From contig NZ_CP141266.1 of NCBI RefSeq assembly GCF_030540775.2, positions 2,529,001 to 2,593,000 of the forward strand: 64,000 nucleotides of DNA, read 5' to 3'. The DNA is from Flavivirga abyssicola. GTDB taxonomy: Bacteria > Bacteroidota > Bacteroidia > Flavobacteriales > Flavobacteriaceae. A program made the position numbers and the translations under genes. This document shows, in pieces, positions 45,345 to 54,763 of the stretch. The notes beneath the pieces are model-generated. The model made no database searches, had not been told where the DNA came from, and was given only the letters and a program-made list of their open reading frames with translations. Numbering within the stretch: position 1 is the first letter of the stretch; the number at the start of each line of letters is the position of its first letter.

Positions 45345-45923
45345 ATGAAAACTATTTCTAAAAAAGAAGAATTTTTACAAGAATCATTAAAATTAATTCA
45401 TGAAAAAGGCTTTAAAGCCACTACTATGAGGGATATAGCAGAGCGTTTAAATTTTGATGTATCAAATAGTTACAACTACATAAAATCTAAGCAAGAAATA
45501 TTAGAAAGCTTTTTATTTAGAACGTCTAATGAATTTCATAATTCTATAGATAATGTGATAGCATCTAACTATGGAGTAGAAGATAAATTGAAATTATTAA
45601 TCTCGTCTCATATACAAATTGCATCCCAAAAACCTTATGAAGTTGCATTATTAGTTAATGAATGGCGCAATTTAAAAGAGCCTAAGTATACCGAGTTTGT
45701 GACCTTACGAAGTGGTTATGAGAAAAAAGTAAGTGATTTAATAAAAGAAGGGATTAAATCAAAAATATTTAAAGATATGGATATTAAGATTGCTACTTCG
45801 GTGGTTTTGGCTTCGCTTCGCTGGTTTTACGATGAATATACAACCAAAGATGGGGTCTCTTTGAACCCAATCGAATTTGAACGCCAAATTGTTGGATATA
45901 TACTAAGTGGGATAATGGTTTAG
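45345..45923 (+). CDS. TetR-family transcriptional regulator
   Basis: A 192-residue protein. The N-terminal HTH reads GFKATTMRDIAERLNFDVSNSYNYIKSKQEIL (residues about 20-50). A helical ligand domain follows. It is divergent from hmgA, with 126 bases between the starts. Local control of the homogentisate genes by an aromatic or CoA-ester ligand is likely but not shown. PaaR-type proteins have a similar look, so it could respond to a phenylacetate-type metabolite. Confidence 0.88.
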   Translation: MKTISKKEEFLQESLKLIHEKGFKATTMRDIAERLNFDVSNSYNYIKSKQEILESFLFRTSNEFHNSIDNVIASNYGVEDKLKLLISSHIQIASQKPYEVALLVNEWRNLKEPKYTEFVTLRSGYEKKVSDLIKEGIKSKIFKDMDIKIATSVVLASLRWFYDEYTTKDGVSLNPIEFERQIVGYILSGIMV

Positions 45924-46497
45924 AAGCATCCGTATTGAACTTACCTTTATTTGATTGGAATTTCAGGAATATTTAAATAAAACAAAAGGCATATAAAAAA
46001 TGTTGAAGAAAACGGTTTGAAAACCATGAAGTGCGTTCTGTTTTTTATAGAATGGCTTGGGTGAAACTAAAATAAGAGAAACAATTATAGTTACCCGTTG
46101 TGCATTTTGATAAATTCAATCGAATTAAGTGTCACTTCGAGTGAAATTCTGAAAGAATTTTGTGTCGAGAACAGGTTTTGAAACAAAAATTTAATTCTCG
46201 ATATTAATTTCACTCATAAAAATGAGTAAAATTCACTCGAATTGACAAATTTTTATCAAAATGCGCAACGGGTTATAGATGTAATAAAAATGTTAACAGT
46301 TGTTATTAAAATATTTGAATTTTAATAATACCTAACGGGTTAAAGATTATATATTTGCAAAATATATTTTTCTACATTATTTAGAGGGTAGTTTACTAGT
46401 AAAATTTTAGTTAATTGTCTTGATTTGATTCAGAAAAATGTATTTAAAATAATTCAAAGATTAGTTAAAGCTATTAAACATTAACCATAATTTTAAA
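45924..46497. other. gap between tetR and tkt
   Basis: No gene is seen. The gap holds a 180-base palindromic element (46093-46273) and, near 46350, the -7-like box TATATTTG about 140 bases upstream of transketolase. No matching TTG at the usual distance is found, so the promoter assignment is weak. Confidence 0.45.
46093..46273. repeat. MITE-like element with 22-base inverted ends
   Basis: ACCCGTTGTGCATTTTGATAAA-type sequence at 46093-46114 is mirrored at 46252-46273 with one mismatch. Nested shorter inverted repeats fill the interior (TCACTTCGAGTGAAATT, later ATTTCACTC and AATTCACTCGAATT). The CACTTCGAGTG core is shared with 11780-11793. No transposase is encoded, so it would be non-autonomous. 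Confidence 0.6.
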
Positions 46498-48549
46498 ATG
46501 AATAAAAAAATCGATCAACAGGCAGCAGATAATATCAGAGCATTAGCTGTAGCCATGGTAGAAAAAGCGAATTCAGGACATCCAGGTGGGCCAATGGGAG
46601 GCGCAGATTTTATGCACATCTTATACTCGGAATTCTTTAATTACGATCCATCGGATATGACTTGGCCATTTAGAGATCGATTTTTTATGGATGCGGGGCA
46701 TTTATCTACACTAATGTATGCGCAGTATTACCTTTTAGGGAATTATGAGAAAAAAGATGTTGAAAATTTCAGACAATGGGGCTCTATTACACCAGGTCAC
46801 CCAGAAGTTGATGTCGCAAGAGGTATAGAAAATACATCTGGACCTTTAGGACAAGGACACACTATGGGTGTGGGAGCAGCTATTGCAGCTAAGTTTTTAC
46901 AAGCCAGATTTGGAGATTGGATGAATCATAAAATATATGGTTTCATTTCAGATGGAGGTATTCAAGAAGAGATCTCTCAAGGTGCTGGTAGAATTGCGGG
47001 TCACTTAGGGTTGAGCAACTTTATTATGTTTTTCGATTCTAACGATATTCAGTTATCTACATCAACAGATGAAGTAACTACTGAAGATACAGCCATGAAG
47101 TATGAAGCTTGGGGATGGAAAGTTGTAACTATAGATGGTCATAACCACGATGAGATAAGAAAGGCATTAACAGATGCAAATAATGAAACAGAAAAACCAA
47201 CTTTAATAATAGGTAAAACTATTATGGGTAAAGGTTGTGTAGCCGCAGACGGAAGTATGTTTGAAGGGCATTGTGAATTACACGGGCAACCTATCGGTCA
47301 CACAGGAGCAGATTACACAAAAACCTTATTAAATTTAGGTGCAAATCCAGAAAGTCCTTTTGATAAGTATGAAGATGTAAGTGCGTTTTACGAAACACTA
47401 TTAAAAGAAAAAACAGCTAAGGCAGCAGAAAAGAAAGCCGTTATTGCAGCTTGGAGACAAGATAATAAAGCGCTTTCAGATAAATTAGATCACTTCTTGT
47501 CAGGAGAACTTCCAGATTTAGATTTTGAATCCATAGAACATAAAGCAGGATTGGCTACAAGAGCAGCATCTTCTAATGTACTTGGGTATTTAGCTGAGCA
47601 TGTAGAGAACATGATTGTATCGTCGGCAGATTTATCTAACAGTGATAAAACAGATGGGTTCTTAAAGAAAACCCAAGCCTTGCAAAAAGGAGACTTTAGC
47701 GGATCATTTTTACAAGCTGGTGTTGCAGAGTTAACAATGGCATGTATTGCAAACGGTATTGCGCTTCATGGTGGTATTATTCCAGTAGTTGCAACATTCT
47801 TTGTGTTTTCAGATTATATGAAACCAGCAATTCGTTTAAGTGGTATTCAAGAATTAGGTGTAAAATATGTTTGGACACACGATGCTTTTAGAGTTGGGGA
47901 AGATGGACCAACACACCAGCCAATTGAGCAAGAAGCACAAATAAGATTATTAGAAAAACTTAAAAACCATAGTGGTAAAAATAGTTTCTTAGCATTACGT
48001 CCTGCCGATTCAGCAGAAACAGCTGTAGCATGGAAAATGGCTTTAGAAAATAGCAATACACCATCAGGTTTGATACTCTCTAGACAAGGGATTAAAGATA
48101 TTCCAGCTAATGGATCATCTAGATATCAAGAAGCTTTAGCAGCAGAAAAAGGTGGGTATTTAGTAAAAGAAGTTGAAAACCCAGATGTTGTTTTAGTGGC
48201 TAATGGATCAGAAGTTTCAACTTTAATTGAAGCAGCAAAATTACTCGAAGAAAAAGAAAATATTAAAGTAAATATTGCTTCAATAATTTCTGAAGGTGTA
48301 TTTAGACTTCAATCTAAAGACTACCAGGAAAGTGTTATTCCAAAAAACAAACCTTTATATGGCTTAACAGCAGGTTTACCAGTAAACTTAGAAGGACTTG
48401 TAGGTGAAAATGGTAAGGTTTTCGGAGTAGATCATTTTGGTTATTCAGCTCCAGCAGGTGTGTTAGATGAGAAATTTGGTTTTACAGGAGAAAAAGTATG
48501 CCAAAATGTAATCGAATATTTAAATGAAACATCTATGGCTAAAATTTAA
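46498..48549 (+). CDS. tkt: transketolase
   Basis: A 683-residue full-length enzyme of the pentose phosphate pathway. Thiamine-diphosphate motifs are present: NSGHPGGPMGGADF, GPLGQGHTMGVG, GFISDGGIQEE, IMFFDSNDIQL, and in the second half THDAFRVGEDGPTHQPIEQEAQIR. ThDP and Mg bind at GDG-type segment ISDGGIQ...DSND. A transaldolase gene follows 54 bases later, and the two are probably one transcript ending at a strong terminator. Confidence 0.97.
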   Translation: MNKKIDQQAADNIRALAVAMVEKANSGHPGGPMGGADFMHILYSEFFNYDPSDMTWPFRDRFFMDAGHLSTLMYAQYYLLGNYEKKDVENFRQWGSITPGHPEVDVARGIENTSGPLGQGHTMGVGAAIAAKFLQARFGDWMNHKIYGFISDGGIQEEISQGAGRIAGHLGLSNFIMFFDSNDIQLSTSTDEVTTEDTAMKYEAWGWKVVTIDGHNHDEIRKALTDANNETEKPTLIIGKTIMGKGCVAADGSMFEGHCELHGQPIGHTGADYTKTLLNLGANPESPFDKYEDVSAFYETLLKEKTAKAAEKKAVIAAWRQDNKALSDKLDHFLSGELPDLDFESIEHKAGLATRAASSNVLGYLAEHVENMIVSSADLSNSDKTDGFLKKTQALQKGDFSGSFLQAGVAELTMACIANGIALHGGIIPVVATFFVFSDYMKPAIRLSGIQELGVKYVWTHDAFRVGEDGPTHQPIEQEAQIRLLEKLKNHSGKNSFLALRPADSAETAVAWKMALENSNTPSGLILSRQGIKDIPANGSSRYQEALAAEKGGYLVKEVENPDVVLVANGSEVSTLIEAAKLLEEKENIKVNIASIISEGVFRLQSKDYQESVIPKNKPLYGLTAGLPVNLEGLVGENGKVFGVDHFGYSAPAGVLDEKFGFTGEKVCQNVIEYLNETSMAKI

Positions 48550-48603
48550 TCATTAGCCTTTACACAAATAGATACAAACAGATAAAACAATAAATACAAG
48601 CAA

Positions 48604-49260
48604 ATGAAATTTTTTATAGATACAGCTAACCTTGACGATATTGCAGAAGCACAAGCTTTAGGTGTTTTAGATGGTGTTACAACAAACCCATCATTAATGG
48701 CAAAAGAAGGTATAACAGGAGCTGAAAATATTTTAGCACATTACCAGAAAATTTGTGATTTAGTTGATGGAGATGTAAGTGCAGAAGTGATTTCTACCGA
48801 CTTTGAAGGTATGGTAGAAGAAGGAGAAAAATTAGCAGCTTTACACCCACAAATAGTTGTAAAATTACCATTAATAGCAGATGGTATAAAAGCCTGTAAA
48901 TATTTTTCAGATAAAGGAATAAGAACAAATGTAACCTTAGTTTTTTCTGCAGGACAAGCATTATTAGCAGCAAAAGCTGGAGCTACCTATGTATCTCCTT
49001 TTATTGGTAGATTAGACGATATTTCTACAGATGGCTTGAATTTAATAGCTGAAATTAGACAAATTTATGACAACTATGCTTTCGATACTCAAATCTTAGC
49101 AGCGTCTGTACGTCATACCATGCATGTTATAGATTGTGCGAAATTAGGATCTGATGTTATGACAGGGCCATTATCTTCAATTAAAGGATTGCTTAAGCAC
49201 CCATTAACTGACATTGGTTTAGCTAAATTTTTAGAAGACTATAAAAAAGGAAATCAATAA
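48604..49260 (+). CDS. tal: transaldolase (short TalC/MipB type)
   Basis: A 218-residue class I aldolase of the small transaldolase / fructose-6-phosphate aldolase family. [27 protein letters not shown] and the Schiff-base lysine in [11 protein letters not shown] are clear. The SPFIGRLDD segment has Phe where fructose-6-phosphate aldolases have Tyr, which favours transaldolase activity. It follows transketolase and completes the non-oxidative pentose phosphate pair. Confidence 0.93.
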   Translation: MKFFIDTANLDDIAEAQALGVLDGVTTNPSLMAKEGITGAENILAHYQKICDLVDGDVSAEVISTDFEGMVEEGEKLAALHPQIVVKLPLIADGIKACKYFSDKGIRTNVTLVFSAGQALLAAKAGATYVSPFIGRLDDISTDGLNLIAEIRQIYDNYAFDTQILAASVRHTMHVIDCAKLGSDVMTGPLSSIKGLLKHPLTDIGLAKFLEDYKKGNQ

Positions 49261-49282
49261 TTTTCTTTTATTCTTATAATTT

Positions 49283-49320
49283 AAAAAGCGTCTCAAAATT
49301 TTTTGAGACGCTTTTTGTTT
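49283..49320 (+). terminator. intrinsic terminator after tkt-tal
   Basis: AAAAAGCGTCTCAAAA and TTTTGAGACGCTTTTT form a perfect 16-base stem with a TT loop, then further T. It lies 22 bases after the transaldolase stop and could also serve the convergent membrane gene. Confidence 0.92.
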
Positions 49321-49342
49321 TAATTAATGTTTATATATGCTG

Positions 49343-49765
49343 TTATCCTTCTACGGTAGATTTTCCATAAATCAGACTTGCAAGAATACCCATTACTGCA
49401 TAGTGAACAATATAAATAGCAGCATTTATAATAGTCCCGCTTAAATCTAAAAGATTAGATGTTGAGTAATCAATCAATCCACTTCCTAGGCCTATTAAAA
49501 TACCAATCCAGATACCAAATTGAGCGCCTTGGGAAATCCCATGAGAACCTCTAGCCCATTTCGAATACATAGTTGAAAAAGCAAAGCCAACAACAAGACA
49601 ACCAATAAATAGTAAAGCCATATCGGGTGCTTCTTTCATCAGACCAGAAGAAAAAGTATGGTCTGCTAGCATAGGATCACCTATAATTCCCCAAAGTAGC
49701 CATCCCCCAAGAAACCCCCAAATAGTGGTAATAATTGTCGAAATTAAATTTGTTTTTGAAAACAT
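49343..49765 (-). CDS. small membrane protein, 140 aa
   Basis: Four hydrophobic segments (IITTIWGFLGGWLLWGI, MALLFIGCLVVGFAFS, FGIWIGILIGLGSGLI, AAIYIVHYAVMGILASLIYG) indicate an inner-membrane protein. I do not recognise the family or any charged catalytic residue. It is a single gene convergent with tkt-tal and divergent from the GAF gene. Its start is supported by the hydrophobic N-terminus. Confidence 0.6.
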   Translation of the reverse strand: MFSKTNLISTIITTIWGFLGGWLLWGIIGDPMLADHTFSSGLMKEAPDMALLFIGCLVVGFAFSTMYSKWARGSHGISQGAQFGIWIGILIGLGSGLIDYSTSNLLDLSGTIINAAIYIVHYAVMGILASLIYGKSTVEG

Positions 49766-50030
49766 AATATTAGTTTTAATTGGTTAATATTCAGATAAAT
49801 GTATGTAAAAAATGGCATATTAAATAAAAAACAAGAACCTAAATAGGGTTAATGAAGTCTAATCTATGTATATATTATATCCGGTTTGTTTATAGATAAA
49901 AGGCTTTTAAATAGATAAAATCAATAATAAATTTAACGTTTTAACTTGTAACATTTTTGAGGTTATCAAGTCTATTTTATATCGAATAAACCAATAATTT
50001 GTAACTTTGTATTCTAATAGATCTAATATT

Positions 50031-52403
50031 ATGGATATTAACGATAACATCGAATCACCTTTAAATTTAAAAGTGAGTTTTAATGTCATGCTTAAACATT
50101 ATAAAGCTTTGGCTAAAAATGATGATGAATTTGTTGCGGCCAGAGCGAAGCGTATTTTAGATATGGCTCGTGCATATCCAGAGTTAGAAGAAGGTTTTAG
50201 TGATGTTTCCTTATTAAAAGAAAGAGAAAAGGAAATAGCAATTATTCTTGAAGATTCATTTAGTCCCGTTTTAACTAAAAATGAAATAAAAACAGCGTCA
50301 GTTCCTTTTCATAATTTAATATTTAATTCATCAGAACGATTTAAAAGTATTATTAAAACGGCGGGTGATAATTTTGAACTTCAAATAAAAAATATGCCAG
50401 AGGATGATAGATATATCATAGCATGTACTATCATTTTAAATTTTTGTTATGGTTATAATTTAAATTTCAAAAGACCATTTTATTACGAAATACCTGATGC
50501 TAATGGAATAATTCGTTATTATAAAATACTATATAATGCAGATTTTTGTGAAATCGTTCCAACAAAAGCTGCTAAAAAAATCACCCAGGAAGACTATAAT
50601 GAGTTACTGGATAATTTTGAAAACATAGACCTTTGGAAAGAGAAATTTCCTCCTAATAGTTATATCTTCAGAGGATTTGTAATATCGAATATTTTTGACG
50701 TTACAGACGATCAATCCATATCCAATATAAAGTCTAACCTTATAGGTGAAGACAAGCGAAAAGACGAAGGTTTTATTGAAGAGTTCCATGAAGTTTTTAG
50801 ATCGCTTTTAGGAATAAACGATCTAAAAGTTGGGTTTTCAATCTATAATGAAGAAGAAGAAACATTTGAACGTGTTTATGGTGTTGGAATGAACAGTTTT
50901 TTACTGAACAAATCAGAAAAAATTTGTTGTGAAGGCGCTTTATGTGGCTGGTCACATAATAGGTTGTTAAATGAAAATAAATATTTTTCTGTTTCAGATG
51001 TAGATAAAGTATTTAAACTGTCTAAAGGTAAAACACCACATATTGCTTCATTACATGAACAAGGTATAAAAAGTGCCATTTTCGCACCTATAGCTAATGA
51101 TAAAGGCTTAATGGGGATATTAGAAATAGTGTCTAATAAACCACAAGTGCTAAATAGTATAAACGCCAACAAATTAATAGATGTTATGCCGTTTATTGTA
51201 TCGGCAGTTGAGCGATCCAAAAGTGATGAAGAGAATTTAATAGAAGCGATTATACAAAAAGAATGTACCTCAATTCATCCAAGTGTACATTGGCGATTTG
51301 AAAGAGAAGCAAAGAATTTTATTAAATCTGAAATGAATGGTGAACAAGCTGTCTTTAAAAAGATCGCTTTTGAGAATATCTATCCGCTTTACGGTCAGAT
51401 TGATATTAAAGGATCTTCGGAGGCGCGAAATAAAGCCACGCAACAAGATTTAACGTTGCAATTATCGGCGATTAAAAGGATATTAGAAAAAGCTTCAGAA
51501 ATAGAAAGTTTACCAATTTATGATCAATTTATATACCAGACAGATAATTATTTGAAAGGGTTAAGTGTTCATTTTCAAGTAGACAGCGAACAACAAATAT
51601 CTGATTTTTTTAGGAAAGAGATAGAACCGATTCTTAAGCACTTATATACAATCGATGAGTTAAAAGAACAAATTAATGCCTATTTTGAGAGTATTGATGA
51701 TAAGGTAAATATGCTTTACAGACATAGAAAAGACTATGATGATACTATTGCATTAATTAATAAAGAAATGGCAGCCCTTTTAGACGCAAAACAAGTTGAA
51801 GCACAGCAAATGTATCCGCATTATTTTGAGCGTTTTAAAACAGATGGAGTAGAGCATAATATGTATATCGGTGAATCCATTACCAGAGAAGATAGTTTTA
51901 ATCTTATCTATTTATACAATTTACGTTTGTGGCAATTGCAGGTTATGTGTGAGATGGAAAATTCATATTACCAAATGCAATCAGATTTTCCAGTGTCTTT
52001 AGATGTAGCATCTATGATATTAGTGTTTAATCAGCCGTTATCTATAAGTTTCAGAATGGATGAAAAACAATTTGATGTTGATGGAACATATAATGCCCGT
52101 TACGAAATTGTAAAAAAACGAGTAGATAAAGCCTATATAAAAGGAACCACAGAGCGTGTTACTCAAAAAGGTAAAATAAGCATCGTATACTCTCAGAAAC
52201 AAGATGAAAAAGAGTATTTAAGATATATTAAATTTTTACAGTCTAGACACTATTTAGATACGGATGTTGAAATAGTGGAACTTCAAGATTTACAAGCTGT
52301 TACAGGGCTTAAGGCGATTCGAGTAAGTGTGCTGTATCATAAAGATGAAAACGACAAAGCGTTTTATACTTATGATGACTTAATGAAGGAAATCAGGGCC
52401 TAA
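50031..52403 (+). CDS. GAF-domain protein, 790 aa
   Basis: A cytoplasmic protein. ATG 50031 (MDINDNIESPLN) is preferred over an upstream TTG at 50007, because TAACTTTG at 50002-50009 looks like the -7 promoter box. A GAF-like domain covers about residues 270-400 (FRSLLGINDLKVGFSI, GIKSAIFAPIANDKGLMGILEIVSN). The rest is helical and unrecognised, with no kinase, cyclase or HTH motif. It is probably a ligand-sensing regulatory protein; the output is unknown. Confidence 0.7.
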   Translation: MDINDNIESPLNLKVSFNVMLKHYKALAKNDDEFVAARAKRILDMARAYPELEEGFSDVSLLKEREKEIAIILEDSFSPVLTKNEIKTASVPFHNLIFNSSERFKSIIKTAGDNFELQIKNMPEDDRYIIACTIILNFCYGYNLNFKRPFYYEIPDANGIIRYYKILYNADFCEIVPTKAAKKITQEDYNELLDNFENIDLWKEKFPPNSYIFRGFVISNIFDVTDDQSISNIKSNLIGEDKRKDEGFIEEFHEVFRSLLGINDLKVGFSIYNEEEETFERVYGVGMNSFLLNKSEKICCEGALCGWSHNRLLNENKYFSVSDVDKVFKLSKGKTPHIASLHEQGIKSAIFAPIANDKGLMGILEIVSNKPQVLNSINANKLIDVMPFIVSAVERSKSDEENLIEAIIQKECTSIHPSVHWRFEREAKNFIKSEMNGEQAVFKKIAFENIYPLYGQIDIKGSSEARNKATQQDLTLQLSAIKRILEKASEIESLPIYDQFIYQTDNYLKGLSVHFQVDSEQQISDFFRKEIEPILKHLYTIDELKEQINAYFESIDDKVNMLYRHRKDYDDTIALINKEMAALLDAKQVEAQQMYPHYFERFKTDGVEHNMYIGESITREDSFNLIYLYNLRLWQLQVMCEMENSYYQMQSDFPVSLDVASMILVFNQPLSISFRMDEKQFDVDGTYNARYEIVKKRVDKAYIKGTTERVTQKGKISIVYSQKQDEKEYLRYIKFLQSRHYLDTDVEIVELQDLQAVTGLKAIRVSVLYHKDENDKAFYTYDDLMKEIRA

Positions 52404-52533
52404 ATTCCTGCGAAGGCAGGAATCTCTAGTTAACAAAAGACTTTACATTAAACAGGCTAATTATAGAATAGCACCCTTAATCGATTTAATACTTAAAATA
52501 TTATTCAAGCAGATTCCCGCCTTCGCAGGAATT
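52403..52533. repeat. MITE-like element with 23-base inverted ends
   Basis: AATTCCTGCGAAGGCAGG... at 52403-52425 is mirrored at 52511-52533 with one mismatch. Each end is itself a small hairpin (ATTCCTGC-GAAG-GCAGGAAT). About 85 unrelated bases lie between. It starts at the stop codon of the GAF gene and ends next to the stop of the convergent pentapeptide gene, so it may double as a terminator for both. Confidence 0.65.
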
Positions 52534-53095
52534 AAGTTATTTTAATCTGATACTTCCCAAGTAACCCAGCAACATTCTCTTTTGAAAATTTAGCATGTTT
52601 TATTTTATTATTTTCAGGATCTATAGATAGGTTATATGCCGTTCTAAAGTCAACATGTTCCAGGAACGTATTTTGAAAAAGGACATGCTTTAAATTGCAA
52701 TTTTGAAAAATACTGCGAGATAAATCAGTTTCGGTAAAATCTACACTCGTTAAATTACAGTCTTTAAAAAGTGTCTTTTTTAAAGTTAGGTTATAAAATA
52801 CAGATAGTTCCATGTTGCAATTATCAAAAGAAACAGATAAAAATAAATCATCACAATTATTAAAATGAATACCTAATAATTTACAATTAGCAAAAGAGAC
52901 ATCATTAAGCACCGTGTGATTTATGTTAGTTAAGCTAAAATGACAATCGATAAATTGGCAATCGGTAAGTGATATATTTGATAAATCAGCATTCACAAAA
53001 TTACAGTTAGTAAATCTACAGTCTTCATATTCCCCTTTATCTAAAGGTGTTTCAGAATAATTTAGATTATCAAAGCCTTTATTCTCAATCATCAA
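52532..53095 (-). CDS. pentapeptide-repeat protein, Qnr/McbG-like
   Basis: A 187-residue protein built almost wholly of A(D/N)LxX-type repeats (FTNCNFVNADLSNISLTDCQ, DCNLTSVDFTETDLSRSIFQ). These fold as a quadrilateral beta-helix. The C-terminus (YNLSIDPENNKIKHAKFSKE ... LLGKYQI) resembles the dimerisation tail of Qnr-like proteins that mimic DNA and protect gyrase. Quinolone protection is only one option. It lies 14 bases downstream of the HD-Pycsar-type gene, so the two may be co-transcribed. Confidence 0.8.
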   Translation of the reverse strand: MMIENKGFDNLNYSETPLDKGEYEDCRFTNCNFVNADLSNISLTDCQFIDCHFSLTNINHTVLNDVSFANCKLLGIHFNNCDDLFLSVSFDNCNMELSVFYNLTLKKTLFKDCNLTSVDFTETDLSRSIFQNCNLKHVLFQNTFLEHVDFRTAYNLSIDPENNKIKHAKFSKENVAGLLGKYQIKIT

Positions 53096-53109
53096 TTTAT
53101 TTCAGAATT

Positions 53110-54324
53110 TTATAATGAAATAGAAGAAGCACCAGAAAAAAACTGAAATGCAATAGCAAAAGAAAGAACACTCACTATAATACCTATCATAAATACGCTA
53201 TAAGTTAAACGAAGTATTTTATATTTTTTGTCTAAAACTAATCCAAGAAAATATAAGTCTTTTTTCATAGAAGAATAAAGATAGTCCCTATCCTGCATCA
53301 TTTCTCCCATGGCCCATTCAAAATCTTTAAGGCTCATTTTATGAAAATTACCAAAAAATAATAAATTAACCTTTTTATTAGCAACATCTTCTTTGGTAAA
53401 CTTGCCACTTGTAACATTTGGGCGCGTAGCTAAAATAGATAATACTATAGATACAACTGTAAACAACACAAAAATAATCGTAGGAACAATTAAATATTGA
53501 TTTGAAGCATTGTCTAGTTTTGAAACTAAATTAGAAAGGACTAAGGAGACAATTATAGCATTAACCGATAATAAAATATTAGCCTTAGTGTCGGCAATAT
53601 TACTTAAAGTAATGTGGTTTTTAAGAGTTACCCTAAACATGGTTTCAATACCACGCTCTGGTAGCGCCACTTTATTCTTTTTAAAATGTAATTCCTCTTT
53701 TTTATGTTTGAGTTTTGTACTGTCTTGTTTTAATTTGTTTTGAGCTTTCAATAATTGTGAGAGGTTTTTACTCTTCATTTTGTCCCAATTTGCAGAAGCT
53801 TCATTAGTGTAAAACCTATGCTCATTAGATAAAAAATCAATGTTCATGCTTAGCCATTCTTCTTCACTAAGTGTTTTATTACAGGCAATTTCCCATTCTT
53901 TTCTAAGCAACTCAGTAATGTCAATAAATCTTTTGCTTCCTATATGAGCGCAATCGGCATCCCTTATTATCTTTTCTAGCTGATTTTTAGGCACGTATTT
54001 CATTTTAGTAGCTAAAATCAAATCAGAAATAGTTTTTATGTCATTTTCAGATACGTTGTGCTCCTTAAGAAAAACTTCAGCTATTTTTACACTTTCGGCT
54101 TCATGATTATCTATGCTTTTAGTATAACCAGTATCATGAAACCAAGCACTTAATAATAAAAGAGATTTGCCAGTTTCTTTTAAATTTGACAGCTCAGCCA
54201 ATTCATTCGCTTTTTTTACTACACTTTGCGTATGCGATAAATTATGATAAATAAATTTGTTATCAAGATTATCGTTTAAATATTGAATAACATATTTTTC
54301 TGCTTCAGCAATAAGATTGTCCAT
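53110..54324 (-). CDS. HD phosphohydrolase fused to a Pycsar-type membrane effector domain
   Basis: A 404-residue protein. Residues 1-190 are an HD domain: His31 in HNLSHTQSV, His63-Asp64 in WFHDTGY, and Asp122/Asp124 in RDADCAHIG. A basic linker (about 190-225) leads to ETMFRVTLKNHITLSNIADT and KANILLSVNAIIVSLVLSN, the start of the DUF5706/PycTM domain, with transmembrane segments near 250-270, 275-300 and 375-400. In Pycsar defence, PycTM responds to cyclic UMP or CMP and damages the membrane. No pyrimidine cyclase is next to it. The HD part could instead degrade the signal. A pentapeptide-repeat gene follows. Confidence 0.85.
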   Translation of the reverse strand: MDNLIAEAEKYVIQYLNDNLDNKFIYHNLSHTQSVVKKANELAELSNLKETGKSLLLLSAWFHDTGYTKSIDNHEAESVKIAEVFLKEHNVSENDIKTISDLILATKMKYVPKNQLEKIIRDADCAHIGSKRFIDITELLRKEWEIACNKTLSEEEWLSMNIDFLSNEHRFYTNEASANWDKMKSKNLSQLLKAQNKLKQDSTKLKHKKEELHFKKNKVALPERGIETMFRVTLKNHITLSNIADTKANILLSVNAIIVSLVLSNLVSKLDNASNQYLIVPTIIFVLFTVVSIVLSILATRPNVTSGKFTKEDVANKKVNLLFFGNFHKMSLKDFEWAMGEMMQDRDYLYSSMKKDLYFLGLVLDKKYKILRLTYSVFMIGIIVSVLSFAIAFQFFSGASSISL

Positions 54325-54763
54325 AGAAAAGAAATGATTTTTAGTAAAAATACTAAACTTTAATCAAAAAGAATTCCTCGAAGCTCTGCGTAGGGATTTC
54401 CGTTGAAATTGTCATTCCCGCAAAATCGTAAGATTCATGAATTCATTATTTAATGTAAAGTAAACGCTATATTTTGTCGTATATTTCAATAATACTTTAC
54501 ATGGATATTTAGCTACAAGAACCCAATGTCATTGAGTTAAGGGCTAAATGTCAGTCTGAGCGCAGTCGAAGACATTATTAAACCTCGGTTTTTAATAGTT
54601 TTTCGACTGTGTTCCTTGTGACAAAACAGAATTTTATTAGCTTAATGGCATTGTACGAGACATTGTAAGGAATTAAACTTAATTTAGACTAGTATTAAGA
54701 TAAAAAGCATATTAATACTGGACTCATTTCGAGTGCTTAATTAAAAAAGAAAGGAACATTACT
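54325..54763. repeat. gap with dispersed repeat, copy 2
   Basis: No gene is seen in these 439 bases. At 54545-54612 the AAATGTCAGTCTG ... CAGTCGAAGACATTATT ... TTTTTAATAGT repeat matches 15183-15240. Remnants of the GTCATTCCCGC repeat type occur near 54413. The msrB ribosome-binding site (AAAGGAAC) lies just before 54764. Confidence 0.6.

Noticed and set aside
53110-54324. A complete Pycsar defence system
   Set aside because: No pyrimidine cyclase gene is adjacent or elsewhere in the window, so only an orphan effector-type fusion can be claimed.
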